Source of the DNA: an uncultured Collinsella sp.
GTDB taxonomy: Bacteria > Actinomycetota > Coriobacteriia > Coriobacteriales > Coriobacteriaceae
NCBI GenBank assembly: GCA_958421275.1
Contig: CATZLI010000005.1
Location: forward strand, 124,001-188,000
Length of the DNA stretch: 64,000 nt
Direction: 5' to 3'
Below the pieces are notes generated by a model that was not told where the DNA came from, ran no database searches, and saw only the letters and a program-made list of their open reading frames with translations. Positions 25,529 through 33,372 of this stretch are shown here, in pieces (within the stretch, counting starts at the first letter, position 1; the number at the start of each line of letters is the position of its first letter). The translations under genes and the position numbers were made by a program.

Positions 25529-25765
25529 GGAAATTGCGTCCCGGAATTTGGCTTCAGAGTGGGATGCGCTTTCCGCTTTGAGGCCGCTTGGGAAAGCGCG
25601 ACCCGGAATCCGGCGTCAGAATGGGATGTGCTTTCCTTTTGCGGTCTTTGGCGGAAACTGCGTCCCAGATCCCGCGCTCAGAACGGGATGCATTTTCCGG
25701 TTGAGGCCTCGAACGGAAAATGCATCCCAGTCTTTTGCGAAAAACGGGATGCGCTTTCCGGCGCT
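25529..25765. repeat. Four tandem 62-bp units forming hairpins
   Basis: Units start at 25529, 25591, 25653 and 25715, exactly 62 bases apart. Each opens with GGAAA-x-TGCGTCCC (variants) and contains GGGATGCGCTTTCC (variants) about 33 bases later. The right motif of one unit pairs with the left motif of the next: GGGATGCATTTTCC in unit 3 is the exact complement of GGAAAATGCATCCC in unit 4. The period is not a multiple of three, so it is not a coding repeat. The sequence from 25766 to 25954 shows nothing further apart from the next gene's upstream region. Confidence 0.85.
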
Positions 25766-25954
25766 TACTTCCGACGTGCGCGCACATCTCGGCGCACCAG
25801 CTCGTGCCCACCTGTCCCAGACATTCCTCCCACTTTTGCGCCACTTTGTAGACCGTTCGGTCGCCTGTCTGCATGCGCGGGTATACTCAAATCGATAGAT
25901 ATGTCATGCAAGAGCGATGCGGGCTTAGCCCGTATGATTCAAAAGGGGGCAGTG

Positions 25955-27016
25955 ATGGAGAGGATACTCGGCGTTAATCTCTCTGGCTGGTTTATTCCCG
26001 AGCCTTGGGTGACCCCGTCGCTATACGCGGCGACCGGTGCATCCAACGCGGCCGAGCTGCAGGAGGCCATGGGCACCGCCGCCTATAACGAGCGCATGCG
26101 CCGTCATTACGAGACGTTTGTGAGCGAGGACGATTTCCGTCGCATGGCGCAGATCGGTCTCAATGCCGTGCGTCTGCCGGTGCCCTGGTATGCCTTTGGC
26201 TCGCAGGAGTCCGATGCGTCCTACATCTCGGTTGTCGACTACATCGACCGTGCAATTGAGTGGGCTGCCAAGTACGACATCCGCGTGCTGCTTGATCTAG
26301 CAACTGTGCCCGGTGGCCAGGGCGATTCCAACGATTCGCCCGCCACGCCAGAGGCTGTTGCCGAGTGGCATTCGTCCACTAACGGCCGTCATGTCGCACT
26401 CGACGTGCTCGAGCGCTTGGCTGATCGCTACGGCGAGGCCGAGAGCCTGCTGGGCATTGAGCTGCTGGATACGCCGCAGATGAGTGTCCGCAAGAGCCTC
26501 TTCACCATGACGGATGGCATTCCTGCTCACTACCTGCGCAATTTCTATCGCGATGCCTACGAGCTCGTCCGTTCGTATATGCCCGAGGATAAGATCGTCG
26601 TCTTCTCGTCGTCGGGGCATCCCAGCGAGTGGAAGCATTTTATGCGCGGCGCTAAGTACAAGAACGTCTACATGGACCTTCACCTGTACCATTACCGCGA
26701 CGAGTATGCGCTCGATATCACGAGCCCCCGCGGGCTGACGACGGCGATTTCGCGTAACAAGCGCGAGCTTAAAGAAGCGATTTCGACTGGGTTCCCCGTG
26801 CTGGTGGGCGAATGGTCGGGCGCGGCGATCTTTGCCAACTCGTCGGTTACGCCCGAGGGCCGCAATGCCTACGAGCGCGTGTTTATCGCCAACCAACTGG
26901 CTTCGTTTGCACCGGCTGCCGGTTGGTTCTTCCAAACGTGGAAGACCGAGAAGCGCATTGCAGCATGGGACGCCCGCGCGGCGCTCGGTACGCTCGAGCG
27001 TGGCATGATTGAATAG
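25955..27016 (+). CDS. GH5-like glycoside hydrolase (exo-beta-1,3-glucanase-like), acid/base residue replaced
   Basis: 353 residues starting MERILGVNLSGWFIPEPWVT; GGGGGC lies just upstream. The opening matches the start of eukaryote-type exo-1,3-glucanases of family GH5 (GVNxGGWFxxEPWxTPS). Further family landmarks are MAQIGLNAVRLPVPWYAF, the region LLGIELLDTPQ (about 166-176), HLYHYRD and FPVLVGEWSGA. The nucleophile Glu286 is present in GEWSG. The usual NEP motif carrying the acid/base Glu reads DTP here (D172-T173-P174), so normal hydrolysis may be impaired. There is no signal peptide, implying a cytoplasmic protein. It is followed seven bases later by rsmI, probably as one operon. Confidence 0.8.
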   Translation: MERILGVNLSGWFIPEPWVTPSLYAATGASNAAELQEAMGTAAYNERMRRHYETFVSEDDFRRMAQIGLNAVRLPVPWYAFGSQESDASYISVVDYIDRAIEWAAKYDIRVLLDLATVPGGQGDSNDSPATPEAVAEWHSSTNGRHVALDVLERLADRYGEAESLLGIELLDTPQMSVRKSLFTMTDGIPAHYLRNFYRDAYELVRSYMPEDKIVVFSSSGHPSEWKHFMRGAKYKNVYMDLHLYHYRDEYALDITSPRGLTTAISRNKRELKEAISTGFPVLVGEWSGAAIFANSSVTPEGRNAYERVFIANQLASFAPAAGWFFQTWKTEKRIAAWDARAALGTLERGMIE

Positions 27017-27022
27017 GTTGAT

Positions 27023-27901
27023 ATGACGCAAAACAGCGCCCATACGGGCAAACTCTATGTGGTCGGCACGCCCATCGGCAACCTGGGCGACCTGTCCCCG
27101 CGCGTTGGCGAGGCCTTTGCCGCCGCCGATGCCATTTGCTGCGAAGACACGCGTGTGACGTCGAAGCTGCTGATGCACCTGGGCATTTCCAAGCCGCTTG
27201 TCCGTTGCGACGAGAATGTGATCGCCGGCCGCGCCGCCGGCCTGGTCGACCGTCTGCTGGCGGGGGAGACCCTCGCCTTTGCCTCGGACGCCGGCATGCC
27301 GAGCGTGTCCGATCCCGGCCAGGCGCTGGTCGAGGCGGCACGTGAGGCCGATGTGCCCGTCGAAGTTATTCCCGGGCCCTCTGCTTGCGTCACGGCGCTC
27401 GTTTCGTCCGGCATTCCCTGCGAGCATTTTTTCTTCGAGGGCTTTTTGGGCCGCAAGCACGGCGACCGCGTGCGCCGTTTGCAGCGCCTTGCCGTAGTGC
27501 CCGGCGCGCTCATCTTCTACGAGTCTCCACATCGCATCGTGGCGACGCTCGAGGCCGTGGCGGAGGTCTTTCCCCAGCGTGAGGTTGCCGTCTGCCGCGA
27601 ACTCACCAAGCTGCACGAGGAGGTCTTGCGCGGGCCCGCTGCCCAGCTCGCCGAGGAGCTGCGTGCCCGCGGCGAGGTAAAGGGCGAGATTGCGCTGGTC
27701 ATCGCGCCGCCGAGCGAGGACGAGGGGGACGGCATCGTGCCGGTTGGCGCCGCGGCAGCGGATCCCGACGAGGCCCTGCGCGAGGATATCCGCGCCGCGC
27801 TCGAGGAGGGGGAGCCCGCCTCTGCTGTGGCCAAGCGCCTGTCTCAGAAGCATTCGCGCCGCAAGCGCGATGTCTATGCCATGGTGCTCGATATGCAATA
27901 G
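27023..27901 (+). CDS. rsmI: 16S rRNA (cytidine-1402 2'-O)-methyltransferase
   Basis: SAM-dependent methyltransferase that modifies C1402 in the ribosomal decoding centre. The 292 residues show the tetrapyrrole-methylase fold: KLYVVGTPIGNLGDLSPR (residues 10-27), CEDTRVTSKLLMHL, ASDAGMPSVSDPG, and VEVIPGPSACVTALVSSG. EHFFFEGFLGRK and YESPHRIVATLE are also typical of RsmI. The C-terminal part includes an acidic linker (PSEDEGDGI) and a helical end with KRLSQKHSRRKRDVY. It is located directly before metG, a common neighbour. Confidence 0.96.
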   Translation: MTQNSAHTGKLYVVGTPIGNLGDLSPRVGEAFAAADAICCEDTRVTSKLLMHLGISKPLVRCDENVIAGRAAGLVDRLLAGETLAFASDAGMPSVSDPGQALVEAAREADVPVEVIPGPSACVTALVSSGIPCEHFFFEGFLGRKHGDRVRRLQRLAVVPGALIFYESPHRIVATLEAVAEVFPQREVAVCRELTKLHEEVLRGPAAQLAEELRARGEVKGEIALVIAPPSEDEGDGIVPVGAAAADPDEALREDIRAALEEGEPASAVAKRLSQKHSRRKRDVYAMVLDMQ

Positions 27902-27970
27902 ATGGAGGATATCCAGCCCTTGCGCTAGAATCATCCCCTGTATGCAACGTTTTTCTGGAGGACAAACCCC

Positions 27971-29572
27971 ATGGATCAAAGCAAGCCTTCGTTCTTTATC
28001 ACGACGCCCATCTACTACGTCAACGCCGATCCGCACCTGGGCACGGCTTATTCCACCATCATCGCCGATGTTCAGGCTCGCTATCGCCGCTCCGCCGGCT
28101 ATAACGTCAAGTTCCTGACCGGCATGGACGAGCACGGCGAGAAGGTCGCCGAGGCCGCAGCCAAGCATGGCATGACGCCGCAGGAGTGGACCGACAGCCA
28201 GGCCCCGCACTTCAAGGAGCTTTGGAGCAAGCTCGAGATTTCCAACGACGACTTCATCCGTACCACCGAGCCGCGCCAGCATCATGCCGTGCAGTACCTG
28301 TGGGAGCGCATGAAGGAGTCCGGTTACCTGTATAAGGGCAGCTACGACGGCTGGTATTGCGTGCCTGACGAGACCTACTTCACCGATACGCAGGTCCAGA
28401 AGGGCGACGAGGAGTACGGCAGCGTCGGCCAGCACCTGTGCCCCGACTGCCACCGTCCGCTTGAGCGCGTGCAGGAGGAGTCCTACTTCTTTAAGCTTTC
28501 CGCTTTCCAGGACAAGCTGCTCAAGCTCTATGACGAGCACCCCGACTTTGTCGAGCCTGCGTTCCGCATGAACGAGGTGCGCAGCTTTGTCGAGGGCGGC
28601 CTTAACGACCTTTCCGTGAGCCGCACGAGCTTTGACTGGGGCATTCAGGTCCCGTTTGACGAGGGTCACGTGACCTACGTGTGGTTCGATGCGCTGCTCA
28701 ACTATATGACGGCCGTCGGCTACGGTGTCGACACCGACGAGGCGCGTGCCGAGCTGGCCTATCGCTGGCCTGCGCAGTTCCACATCGTGGGTAAGGACAT
28801 CATCCGCTTCCACTGCGTCATTTGGCCCGCCATGCTCATGGCCATCGGCGAGGCTCTGCCCGAGCATGTCTTTGCCCACGGCTTCCTGACCGTGCGCAAT
28901 GCCGAGACCGGCAAGGCCGAGAAGATGTCCAAGAGCCGCGGCAATGCCATCGCTCCGCAGGACGTTATCGACATGTTGGGCGTCGAGGGCTATCGCTACT
29001 ACTTTATGACCGACGTCGTCCCCGGTACCGACGGTGCCATCAGCTTCGATCGCATGGAGCAGGTCTACAACGCCGACCTGGCCAACAGCTGGGGCAACCT
29101 GATCTCGCGTTCGCTCAACATGAGCGGCAAGTACTTTGACGGTTGCGCGCCCGCCAAGCCCGCGTCGTTCGATGCGTTCGACAACCCGCTGGCAAAGATC
29201 GCCGATGGCCTGGTCGAGCGCTACATGGCCAAGATGGACGTGCTCGATTACGGTGGAGCTAAGGACGAGGTCATGGAGCTCATCCACGCCGCCAACCACT
29301 ACATCGAGGACTCCGAGCCTTGGGCACTTGCCAAGGACGAGGCCAAGGCTGACGAGCTGGCGTTTGTGATCTACAACCTGCTCGAGGCCATCCGCATTGC
29401 CGCTCACCTGCTGATGCCGCTCATGCCCCAGACTTCTGCCGAGGCTCTGCGCCGCCTGTCCTGCGAGGACGAGGCCGCGAGCGACGATCTCAAGGGCATT
29501 TGCGCTTGGGGCCTGCTTGCTGGTGGTCAACCCGTCGAGAAGGGCGATCCGCTGTTCCCGCGTCTGGGCTAA
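27971..29572 (+). CDS. metG: Methionyl-tRNA synthetase
   Basis: Class I synthetase charging tRNA-Met. The 533 residues begin MDQSKPSFFITTPIYYVNADPHLGTAYSTI, where DPHLGTAY is the HIGH-type motif. KMSKS occurs as EKMSKSRGN at about 317-322. The anticodon-binding helical domain follows, with AANHYIEDSEPWALAKDEAK. There is no C-terminal tRNA-binding (EMAP-like) extension, so the protein is shorter than the 630-680 residue type. A zinc-binding Cys pair (CPDCHRPLER) is visible near residue 157, with only one obvious pair. The RBS CTGGAGG sits well upstream of the ATG. A terminator follows at 29613. Confidence 0.97.
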   Translation: MDQSKPSFFITTPIYYVNADPHLGTAYSTIIADVQARYRRSAGYNVKFLTGMDEHGEKVAEAAAKHGMTPQEWTDSQAPHFKELWSKLEISNDDFIRTTEPRQHHAVQYLWERMKESGYLYKGSYDGWYCVPDETYFTDTQVQKGDEEYGSVGQHLCPDCHRPLERVQEESYFFKLSAFQDKLLKLYDEHPDFVEPAFRMNEVRSFVEGGLNDLSVSRTSFDWGIQVPFDEGHVTYVWFDALLNYMTAVGYGVDTDEARAELAYRWPAQFHIVGKDIIRFHCVIWPAMLMAIGEALPEHVFAHGFLTVRNAETGKAEKMSKSRGNAIAPQDVIDMLGVEGYRYYFMTDVVPGTDGAISFDRMEQVYNADLANSWGNLISRSLNMSGKYFDGCAPAKPASFDAFDNPLAKIADGLVERYMAKMDVLDYGGAKDEVMELIHAANHYIEDSEPWALAKDEAKADELAFVIYNLLEAIRIAAHLLMPLMPQTSAEALRRLSCEDEAASDDLKGICAWGLLAGGQPVEKGDPLFPRLG

Positions 29573-29612
29573 GCCGCTGCGCGCCATATCGGCAATTTGC
29601 TGTTTAGCTGTA

Positions 29613-29643
29613 AGGGCATGGCCGCAACGGTCCATGCCCTTTT
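29613..29643 (+). terminator. Terminator after metG
   Basis: AGGGCATGG and CCATGCCCT pair around a 10-base loop, followed by TTTT. Confidence 0.85.
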
Positions 29644-29679
29644 GCTTTACGATGCAGCCACCATGTTAAGGAGGCAACC

Positions 29680-30540
29680 ATGACAACTTCGCCTTTGGCA
29701 AACCCCACGGCAACTAGGGAGCTGCTAGAGGAGTTTGGCCTTGCGACCAAGCATCGCCTGGGCCAGAACTTCCTGATCGACAACCATGTGATCGAACGTA
29801 TCTGTGAGCTCGCTGAGCTTGCGGGCGATGAGCGCGTGCTCGAGGTCGGCCCGGGTTGCGGCACGCTGACGTTGGCCCTGCTGCAGGAGGCGGCGTGCGT
29901 TACGTCGATTGAGGCAGATCCCGAGCTCGAGCCGGTGCTCGATGCTCACGCCGCTGACTATGCCAACTTCCGCTTTATCATGGGCGACGCGCTCAAAGTG
30001 ACGCCGGAGCAGATTGAGCAGGCCGCCGGTGGTGAACCCACGGTGTTTGTCGCGAACTTGCCCTATAACGTGGCGGCGACAATCATCCTGCAGTTCTTCC
30101 AGACGATGCCCGCGCTCAAGCGCGCCGTCGTCATGGTGCAAAAGGAGGTTGCCGATCGTATTGCCGCAACGCCGGGCAACAAGACCTATGGCGGCTACAC
30201 GACAAAGCTCGGCCTGTATGCGCAGGTTACGGGTCGCTTTGAGGTGCCGCCGCGTTGCTTTATGCCGGCGCCGCACGTGGACTCGGCCGTCGTGCGTATC
30301 GACCGTGTTGACGGCGTGGTGCCCGAAGGACTCGACCGCGAGTTTGTGGCCCGCGTGATTGATGCTGCATTTGCTCAGCGTCGCAAGACCATTCGCAACT
30401 CCATGAGCGCCAACGGCTTTGCCAAGGACGTGCTCGATGCCGCCTTTGAGGCTTGCGGTATCGCATCCACCACGCGCGCCGAAACGCTTGATGTTGCCGA
30501 CTTTGTCCGCCTGGCCCAGGAGCTAATCCATGACGCTTAA
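29680..30540 (+). CDS. rsmA: 16S rRNA (adenine-1518/1519 N6)-dimethyltransferase
   Basis: KsgA family enzyme that dimethylates two adjacent adenines in helix 45 of 16S rRNA. The 286 residues start MTTSPLANPTATRELLEEFG after AAGGAGGC. The family N-terminal motif KHRLGQNFLIDNHV, the SAM site VLEVGPGCGTLTLAL, and the catalytic NLPYNVA are present; the C-terminal domain has PPRCFMPAPHVDSAVVRI and FAQRRKTIRNSM. The last bases overlap the tatD start by 11. The order rsmA-tatD is the reverse of the common tatD-rsmA order. Confidence 0.96.
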   Translation: MTTSPLANPTATRELLEEFGLATKHRLGQNFLIDNHVIERICELAELAGDERVLEVGPGCGTLTLALLQEAACVTSIEADPELEPVLDAHAADYANFRFIMGDALKVTPEQIEQAAGGEPTVFVANLPYNVAATIILQFFQTMPALKRAVVMVQKEVADRIAATPGNKTYGGYTTKLGLYAQVTGRFEVPPRCFMPAPHVDSAVVRIDRVDGVVPEGLDREFVARVIDAAFAQRRKTIRNSMSANGFAKDVLDAAFEACGIASTTRAETLDVADFVRLAQELIHDA

Positions 30541-31447
30541 TGCCGAACGCGTGACGTTTACCAAGAAAAAGAAGACGGTTGCTTGTCCCGTGCCCTTGGC
30601 GCCGCTTGCCGACACGCATGCGCATCTGCTTTCGTTTTGGGGCAAAGAAGTGCCCGAGACGCTCGTGCGCGCCAAAGCCGCGGGCGTCGACCTGTTGGTG
30701 ACGATGCTCGACCCCATCGCTGACAAACGTAGCGTGACGGACTATAGCGACTGGCTCGTGCGCGAAATTCTGCCGATGCAGGATATCCCGGAGATCAAGT
30801 ATCTTGCCGGCGTGCATCCGTATGGCGCACCGGACTATACCGACGACGTTCACGCACAGGTCGTTGCCGCGCTCGATGATTCCTTATGCGCCGGTATTGG
30901 CGAAATCGGCCTGGACTACCACATGGACTATGACGACGATATCGCGCCGGCACCCCATAACGTGCAGATTGACTGCATGGCGCGTCAGCTCGAGCTTGCC
31001 GTGTGCCGTAACGTGCCGGTGGAGCTGCATCTGCGCCACGAGGACACGGACCATGAGCGCACCTCGCACGTTGATGCGTACAACGTGCTTCGTGAGGTGG
31101 GCGTGCCCCAGGCCGGTTGTGTGCTGCACTGCTTTGGCGAGGACCGCGCCACGATGGAGCGCTTTGTGGAGCTGGGCTGCTATATCGCCTATGGTGGTGC
31201 GGCCACCTTTAAGCGCAACGACGACGTGCGCGAGGCATTTGCGGCAACCCCACTCGATCGAATTTTGTTCGAGACGGATTGCCCGTATATGGCTCCGGAG
31301 CCCATCCGCGGTCTTGAATGCGAGCCCGCAATGATCTCCATTACGGCAAACGCGCTGGTTAACGACCGTGTCGATCGTACCGGCGAGGATGCTGAGGCAA
31401 TCGCGCAAGCCGCTTGGGAAAATGCCTGCAAACTTTTTCAAAAATAG
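30530..31447 (+). CDS. tatD: TatD family metal-dependent hydrolase
   Basis: 305-residue TIM-barrel metallohydrolase; family members act as 3'-5' DNA exonucleases or on D-aminoacyl substrates. The opening LADTHAHLLSFWGKEV gives the H-x-H metal pair; a Glu follows in GIGEIGLDYHMDY; further ligands are in VELHLRHED and VLHCFGED; the final Asp is in ILFETDCPYMAPEP. The N-terminus has a basic stretch of about 20 residues before the barrel (TFTKKKKTVACPVPLAPL). The ATG lies inside rsmA, so translation is probably coupled. Confidence 0.9.
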   Translation: MTLNAERVTFTKKKKTVACPVPLAPLADTHAHLLSFWGKEVPETLVRAKAAGVDLLVTMLDPIADKRSVTDYSDWLVREILPMQDIPEIKYLAGVHPYGAPDYTDDVHAQVVAALDDSLCAGIGEIGLDYHMDYDDDIAPAPHNVQIDCMARQLELAVCRNVPVELHLRHEDTDHERTSHVDAYNVLREVGVPQAGCVLHCFGEDRATMERFVELGCYIAYGGAATFKRNDDVREAFAATPLDRILFETDCPYMAPEPIRGLECEPAMISITANALVNDRVDRTGEDAEAIAQAAWENACKLFQK

Positions 31448-31450
31448 TTC

Positions 31451-31479
31451 TTGCGTTCGCGGTGGCGCTCCGTTATTCT
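31451..31479 (+). promoter_or_regulatory. tRNA-Leu promoter
   Basis: TTGCGT (31451-31456), 17-base spacer and TATTCT (31474-31479), 12 bases before the tRNA, immediately behind the tatD stop. Confidence 0.6.
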
Positions 31480-31490
31480 AATTCCTGCAC

Positions 31491-31577
31491 GCGGGCGTGG
31501 CGGAATTGGCAGACGCGTACGGTTCAGGTCCGTATGGGGGCAACCCCATGAAGGTTCAAGTCCTTTCGCCCGCACCA
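31491..31577 (+). tRNA. tRNA-Leu (anticodon CAG)
   Basis: 87 bases including encoded CCA. Anticodon loop TTCAGGT gives CAG, a long variable arm (TGGGGGCAACCCCA) marks a class II tRNA, and the acceptor strands are GCGGGCG and CGCCCGC. Its T-arm GGTTCAAGTCC is unlike those of the other tRNAs here and is copied, inverted, in the adjoining element. Confidence 0.97.
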
Positions 31578-31588
31578 TTAAATGAAAG

Positions 31589-31613
31589 AGCTCCCAGCAA
31601 TGGGGGCTTTTTT
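31589..31613 (+). terminator. tRNA-Leu terminator (first copy)
   Basis: AGCTCCCA pairs with TGGGGGCT, followed by TTTTT. The same terminator is repeated at about 31778-31802. Confidence 0.88.
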
Positions 31614-31623
31614 GTTATGGGCC

Positions 31624-31748
31624 CATCGCGGGGACTTGAACCTGCGAAGGAGCGAGCGTAAAGAAAGCGCGGAGCGTTTTTAGCGAGCTGGCGAGGACGC
31701 CGGCAGGCGGCCGAAGCCGGTGTGGATCCGCGAAGCGGATACGCGGAC
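31624..31748 (+). repeat. tRNA-linked structured element, Leu copy
   Basis: Begins with GGGGACTTGAACCTGCG, the inverse complement of the tRNA-Leu T-arm, not of the other T-arms. The core has AAAGCGC-GGA-GCGTTTTT, then CGCC-GGCA-GGCG, then GGATCCGC-GAA-GCGGAT and CGCGGAC. It lies between two 64-bp direct repeats (31560-31623 and 31749-31812) made of the tRNA tail plus terminator. Confidence 0.75.
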
Positions 31749-31812
31749 GTCCTTTCGCCCGCACCATTGAATGAAAGAGCTCCCAGCAATGGGGGCTTTT
31801 TTGTTATGGGCC
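31749..31812 (+). repeat. Second copy of tRNA-Leu 3' end plus terminator
   Basis: 64 bases matching 31560-31623 with a single difference (ATTGAATG against ATTAAATG). It contains the tRNA 3' end with CCA and the whole terminator. About 70 bases of unremarkable sequence then lead to the SPFH gene. Confidence 0.95.
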
Positions 31813-31883
31813 TCTTGTTGATGTCACGTTGCTGCTTCGTGCGGGTATCCTAATGCCAACGTGTGCCTATCAGAGGAGAGACC

Positions 31884-32822
31884 ATGCTGTTGTCCGGTAT
31901 CATCGCCGCCCTTACCAGCCTTTTGATTCCCATCATCATTCTGTTGCTGCTGCTTCCCAACGCCTGCTATGTCGTTGAACAACAGCATGCCGTGATCATC
32001 GAGCGCCTGGGTAAGTTCAATCGCATCGTCAACGCGGGCTTCCACATGAAGGTGCCCGTGATCGACCGCAAGGCCGCCACGGTGAGCCTGCGAACCATGA
32101 AAAACGGTTTTGGCATCGACGTTAAGACCCAGGACAACGTGACCATCGGCCTTGAGGTTTCTGCTCAGTACCACGTGAGCTATGACATGGGCGCCGGCCC
32201 GGCAGATTCGGGTATCTACAAGAGCTACTACATGCTGCAGGAGCCCGTCGATCAGATGCGCGATTTCATCACCGATGCCCTACGCTCTTCCATCCCCGTC
32301 TACACGCTCGATGAGGTCTTTGCCAAGAAGGATGACATCGCCAAGGACGTTAATGCCACCGTGTCCGAGCAGATGGCTGCCTACGGCTTCACCCTCGTGT
32401 CGACACTCATCACCAAGATCGCGCTGCCGACCGAGGTCGAGAACTCCATGAACGACATCAACGCCGCCCAGCGCAAGCGCGCTGCTGCACAGGAGCTCGC
32501 CGAGGCCGACCGCATCAAGCGCGTCACCGAGGCGACCGCCGAGGCCGAGGCGATGGAAAAGGCGGGCGAAGGCATCGCTAACCAGCGCAAGGCCATCGCG
32601 CTGGGCATCAAGGATTCGCTCGAGATCATCCAGGAGACGGGTGTCGGCAACGACGAGGCCAACCAGCTGTTCATGTTTACGCAGTGGTCCGAGATGATGA
32701 CGGAGTTCGCTCGTACGGGTAAAACCTCGACGGTCGTGCTGCCGAGCGATTTCTCGCAGTCGGCCTCGATGTTCGAGCAGATGCTGACTGCCGGCAAAGT
32801 TCAAAACGATTCGAAGGAGTAG
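31884..32822 (+). CDS. SPFH domain / band 7 (stomatin-like) membrane protein
   Basis: 312 residues starting MLLSGIIAALTSLLIPIIIL, with GAGGAGAG upstream. A single N-terminal membrane helix is followed by an SPFH domain (AVIIERLGKFNRIVNAGFHM-KVPVIDR, VSLRTMKNGFGIDVKTQDNV) and a coiled-coil (AQRKRAAAQELAEADRIKRV to about 230), then FTQWSEMMTEFARTGKTSTV. Such proteins assemble into ring- or cage-like membrane complexes around microdomains and proteases; the partner is not visible here. The next gene, rlmH, begins seven bases after the stop. Confidence 0.9.
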   Translation: MLLSGIIAALTSLLIPIIILLLLLPNACYVVEQQHAVIIERLGKFNRIVNAGFHMKVPVIDRKAATVSLRTMKNGFGIDVKTQDNVTIGLEVSAQYHVSYDMGAGPADSGIYKSYYMLQEPVDQMRDFITDALRSSIPVYTLDEVFAKKDDIAKDVNATVSEQMAAYGFTLVSTLITKIALPTEVENSMNDINAAQRKRAAAQELAEADRIKRVTEATAEAEAMEKAGEGIANQRKAIALGIKDSLEIIQETGVGNDEANQLFMFTQWSEMMTEFARTGKTSTVVLPSDFSQSASMFEQMLTAGKVQNDSKE

Positions 32823-32828
32823 ACGCGC

Positions 32829-33299
32829 GTGAAATACACCGTTGTATGCGTCGGTAAGCTCAAAGAGCGTTTTTGGAAGGATGCCTGCGCTGAGTACACC
32901 AAGCGCCTAGGTGCCTATGCCAAGGTGGATATCCGCGAGGTGGCCGATATCGACCCGGCTAAGGCGGGCGGCGTGGATGCCGCGCGCGACAAGGAGGGGG
33001 CGGCGATTCTTGCAACCCTGCCGCCTCGAGCGCATGTGATCTTGCTGGCCATTGAGGGCAAAGAGCGCTCAAGCGAGGAGCTTTCGGCGCGGCTCGATGA
33101 TCTTATGCTGCGTGGTAACAGCGACATCGCCTTTGTGATTGGCGGATCGGACGGCGTGAGCGATGATGTGCGCGCACGAGCCGACGAGATGCTCAGCTTT
33201 GGACGCATTACCTTGCCGCATAACTTGGCGCGCGTGGTGCTGCTGGAGCAAATCTACCGCGCCTGCAAGATCAGCCGTGGCGAGCCGTATCACAAATAG
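32829..33299 (+). CDS. rlmH: 23S rRNA (pseudouridine-1915 N3)-methyltransferase
   Basis: 156-residue SPOUT methyltransferase acting on assembled 70S ribosomes. GTG at 32829 has AAGGAG nine bases upstream, at the end of the preceding gene. The product begins VKYTVVCVGKLKERFWKDAC. The knotted SAM site is at IAFVIGGSDGVSDDVR and the family end is LPHNLARVVLLEQIYRACKI then the terminal PYHK, whose last residues are conserved. It is cotranscribed with the SPFH gene by spacing. Confidence 0.96.
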   Translation: MKYTVVCVGKLKERFWKDACAEYTKRLGAYAKVDIREVADIDPAKAGGVDAARDKEGAAILATLPPRAHVILLAIEGKERSSEELSARLDDLMLRGNSDIAFVIGGSDGVSDDVRARADEMLSFGRITLPHNLARVVLLEQIYRACKISRGEPYHK

Positions 33300-33372
33300 G
33301 TCGGCAATACGAAACAATGCCGTGGGACAATAGCCTTCGTTTTGAAGAACGTGTCTGAAAGGACTATGAGAT

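Noticed and set aside
25529..25765. CRISPR array
   Set aside because: Units are diverged over their whole length with no constant repeat/variable spacer split, and no cas genes are present.
25479..25898. 139-codon frame over the 62-bp array
   Set aside because: The repeat period is not a multiple of three and the frame begins inside the duplicated terminator; not coding.
26297..29635. 1112-codon minus-strand frame spanning GH5, rsmI and metG
   Set aside because: It crosses three well-supported genes and their gaps; its product is low-complexity His/Leu/Gly/Asp-rich, as expected for antisense high-GC frames.
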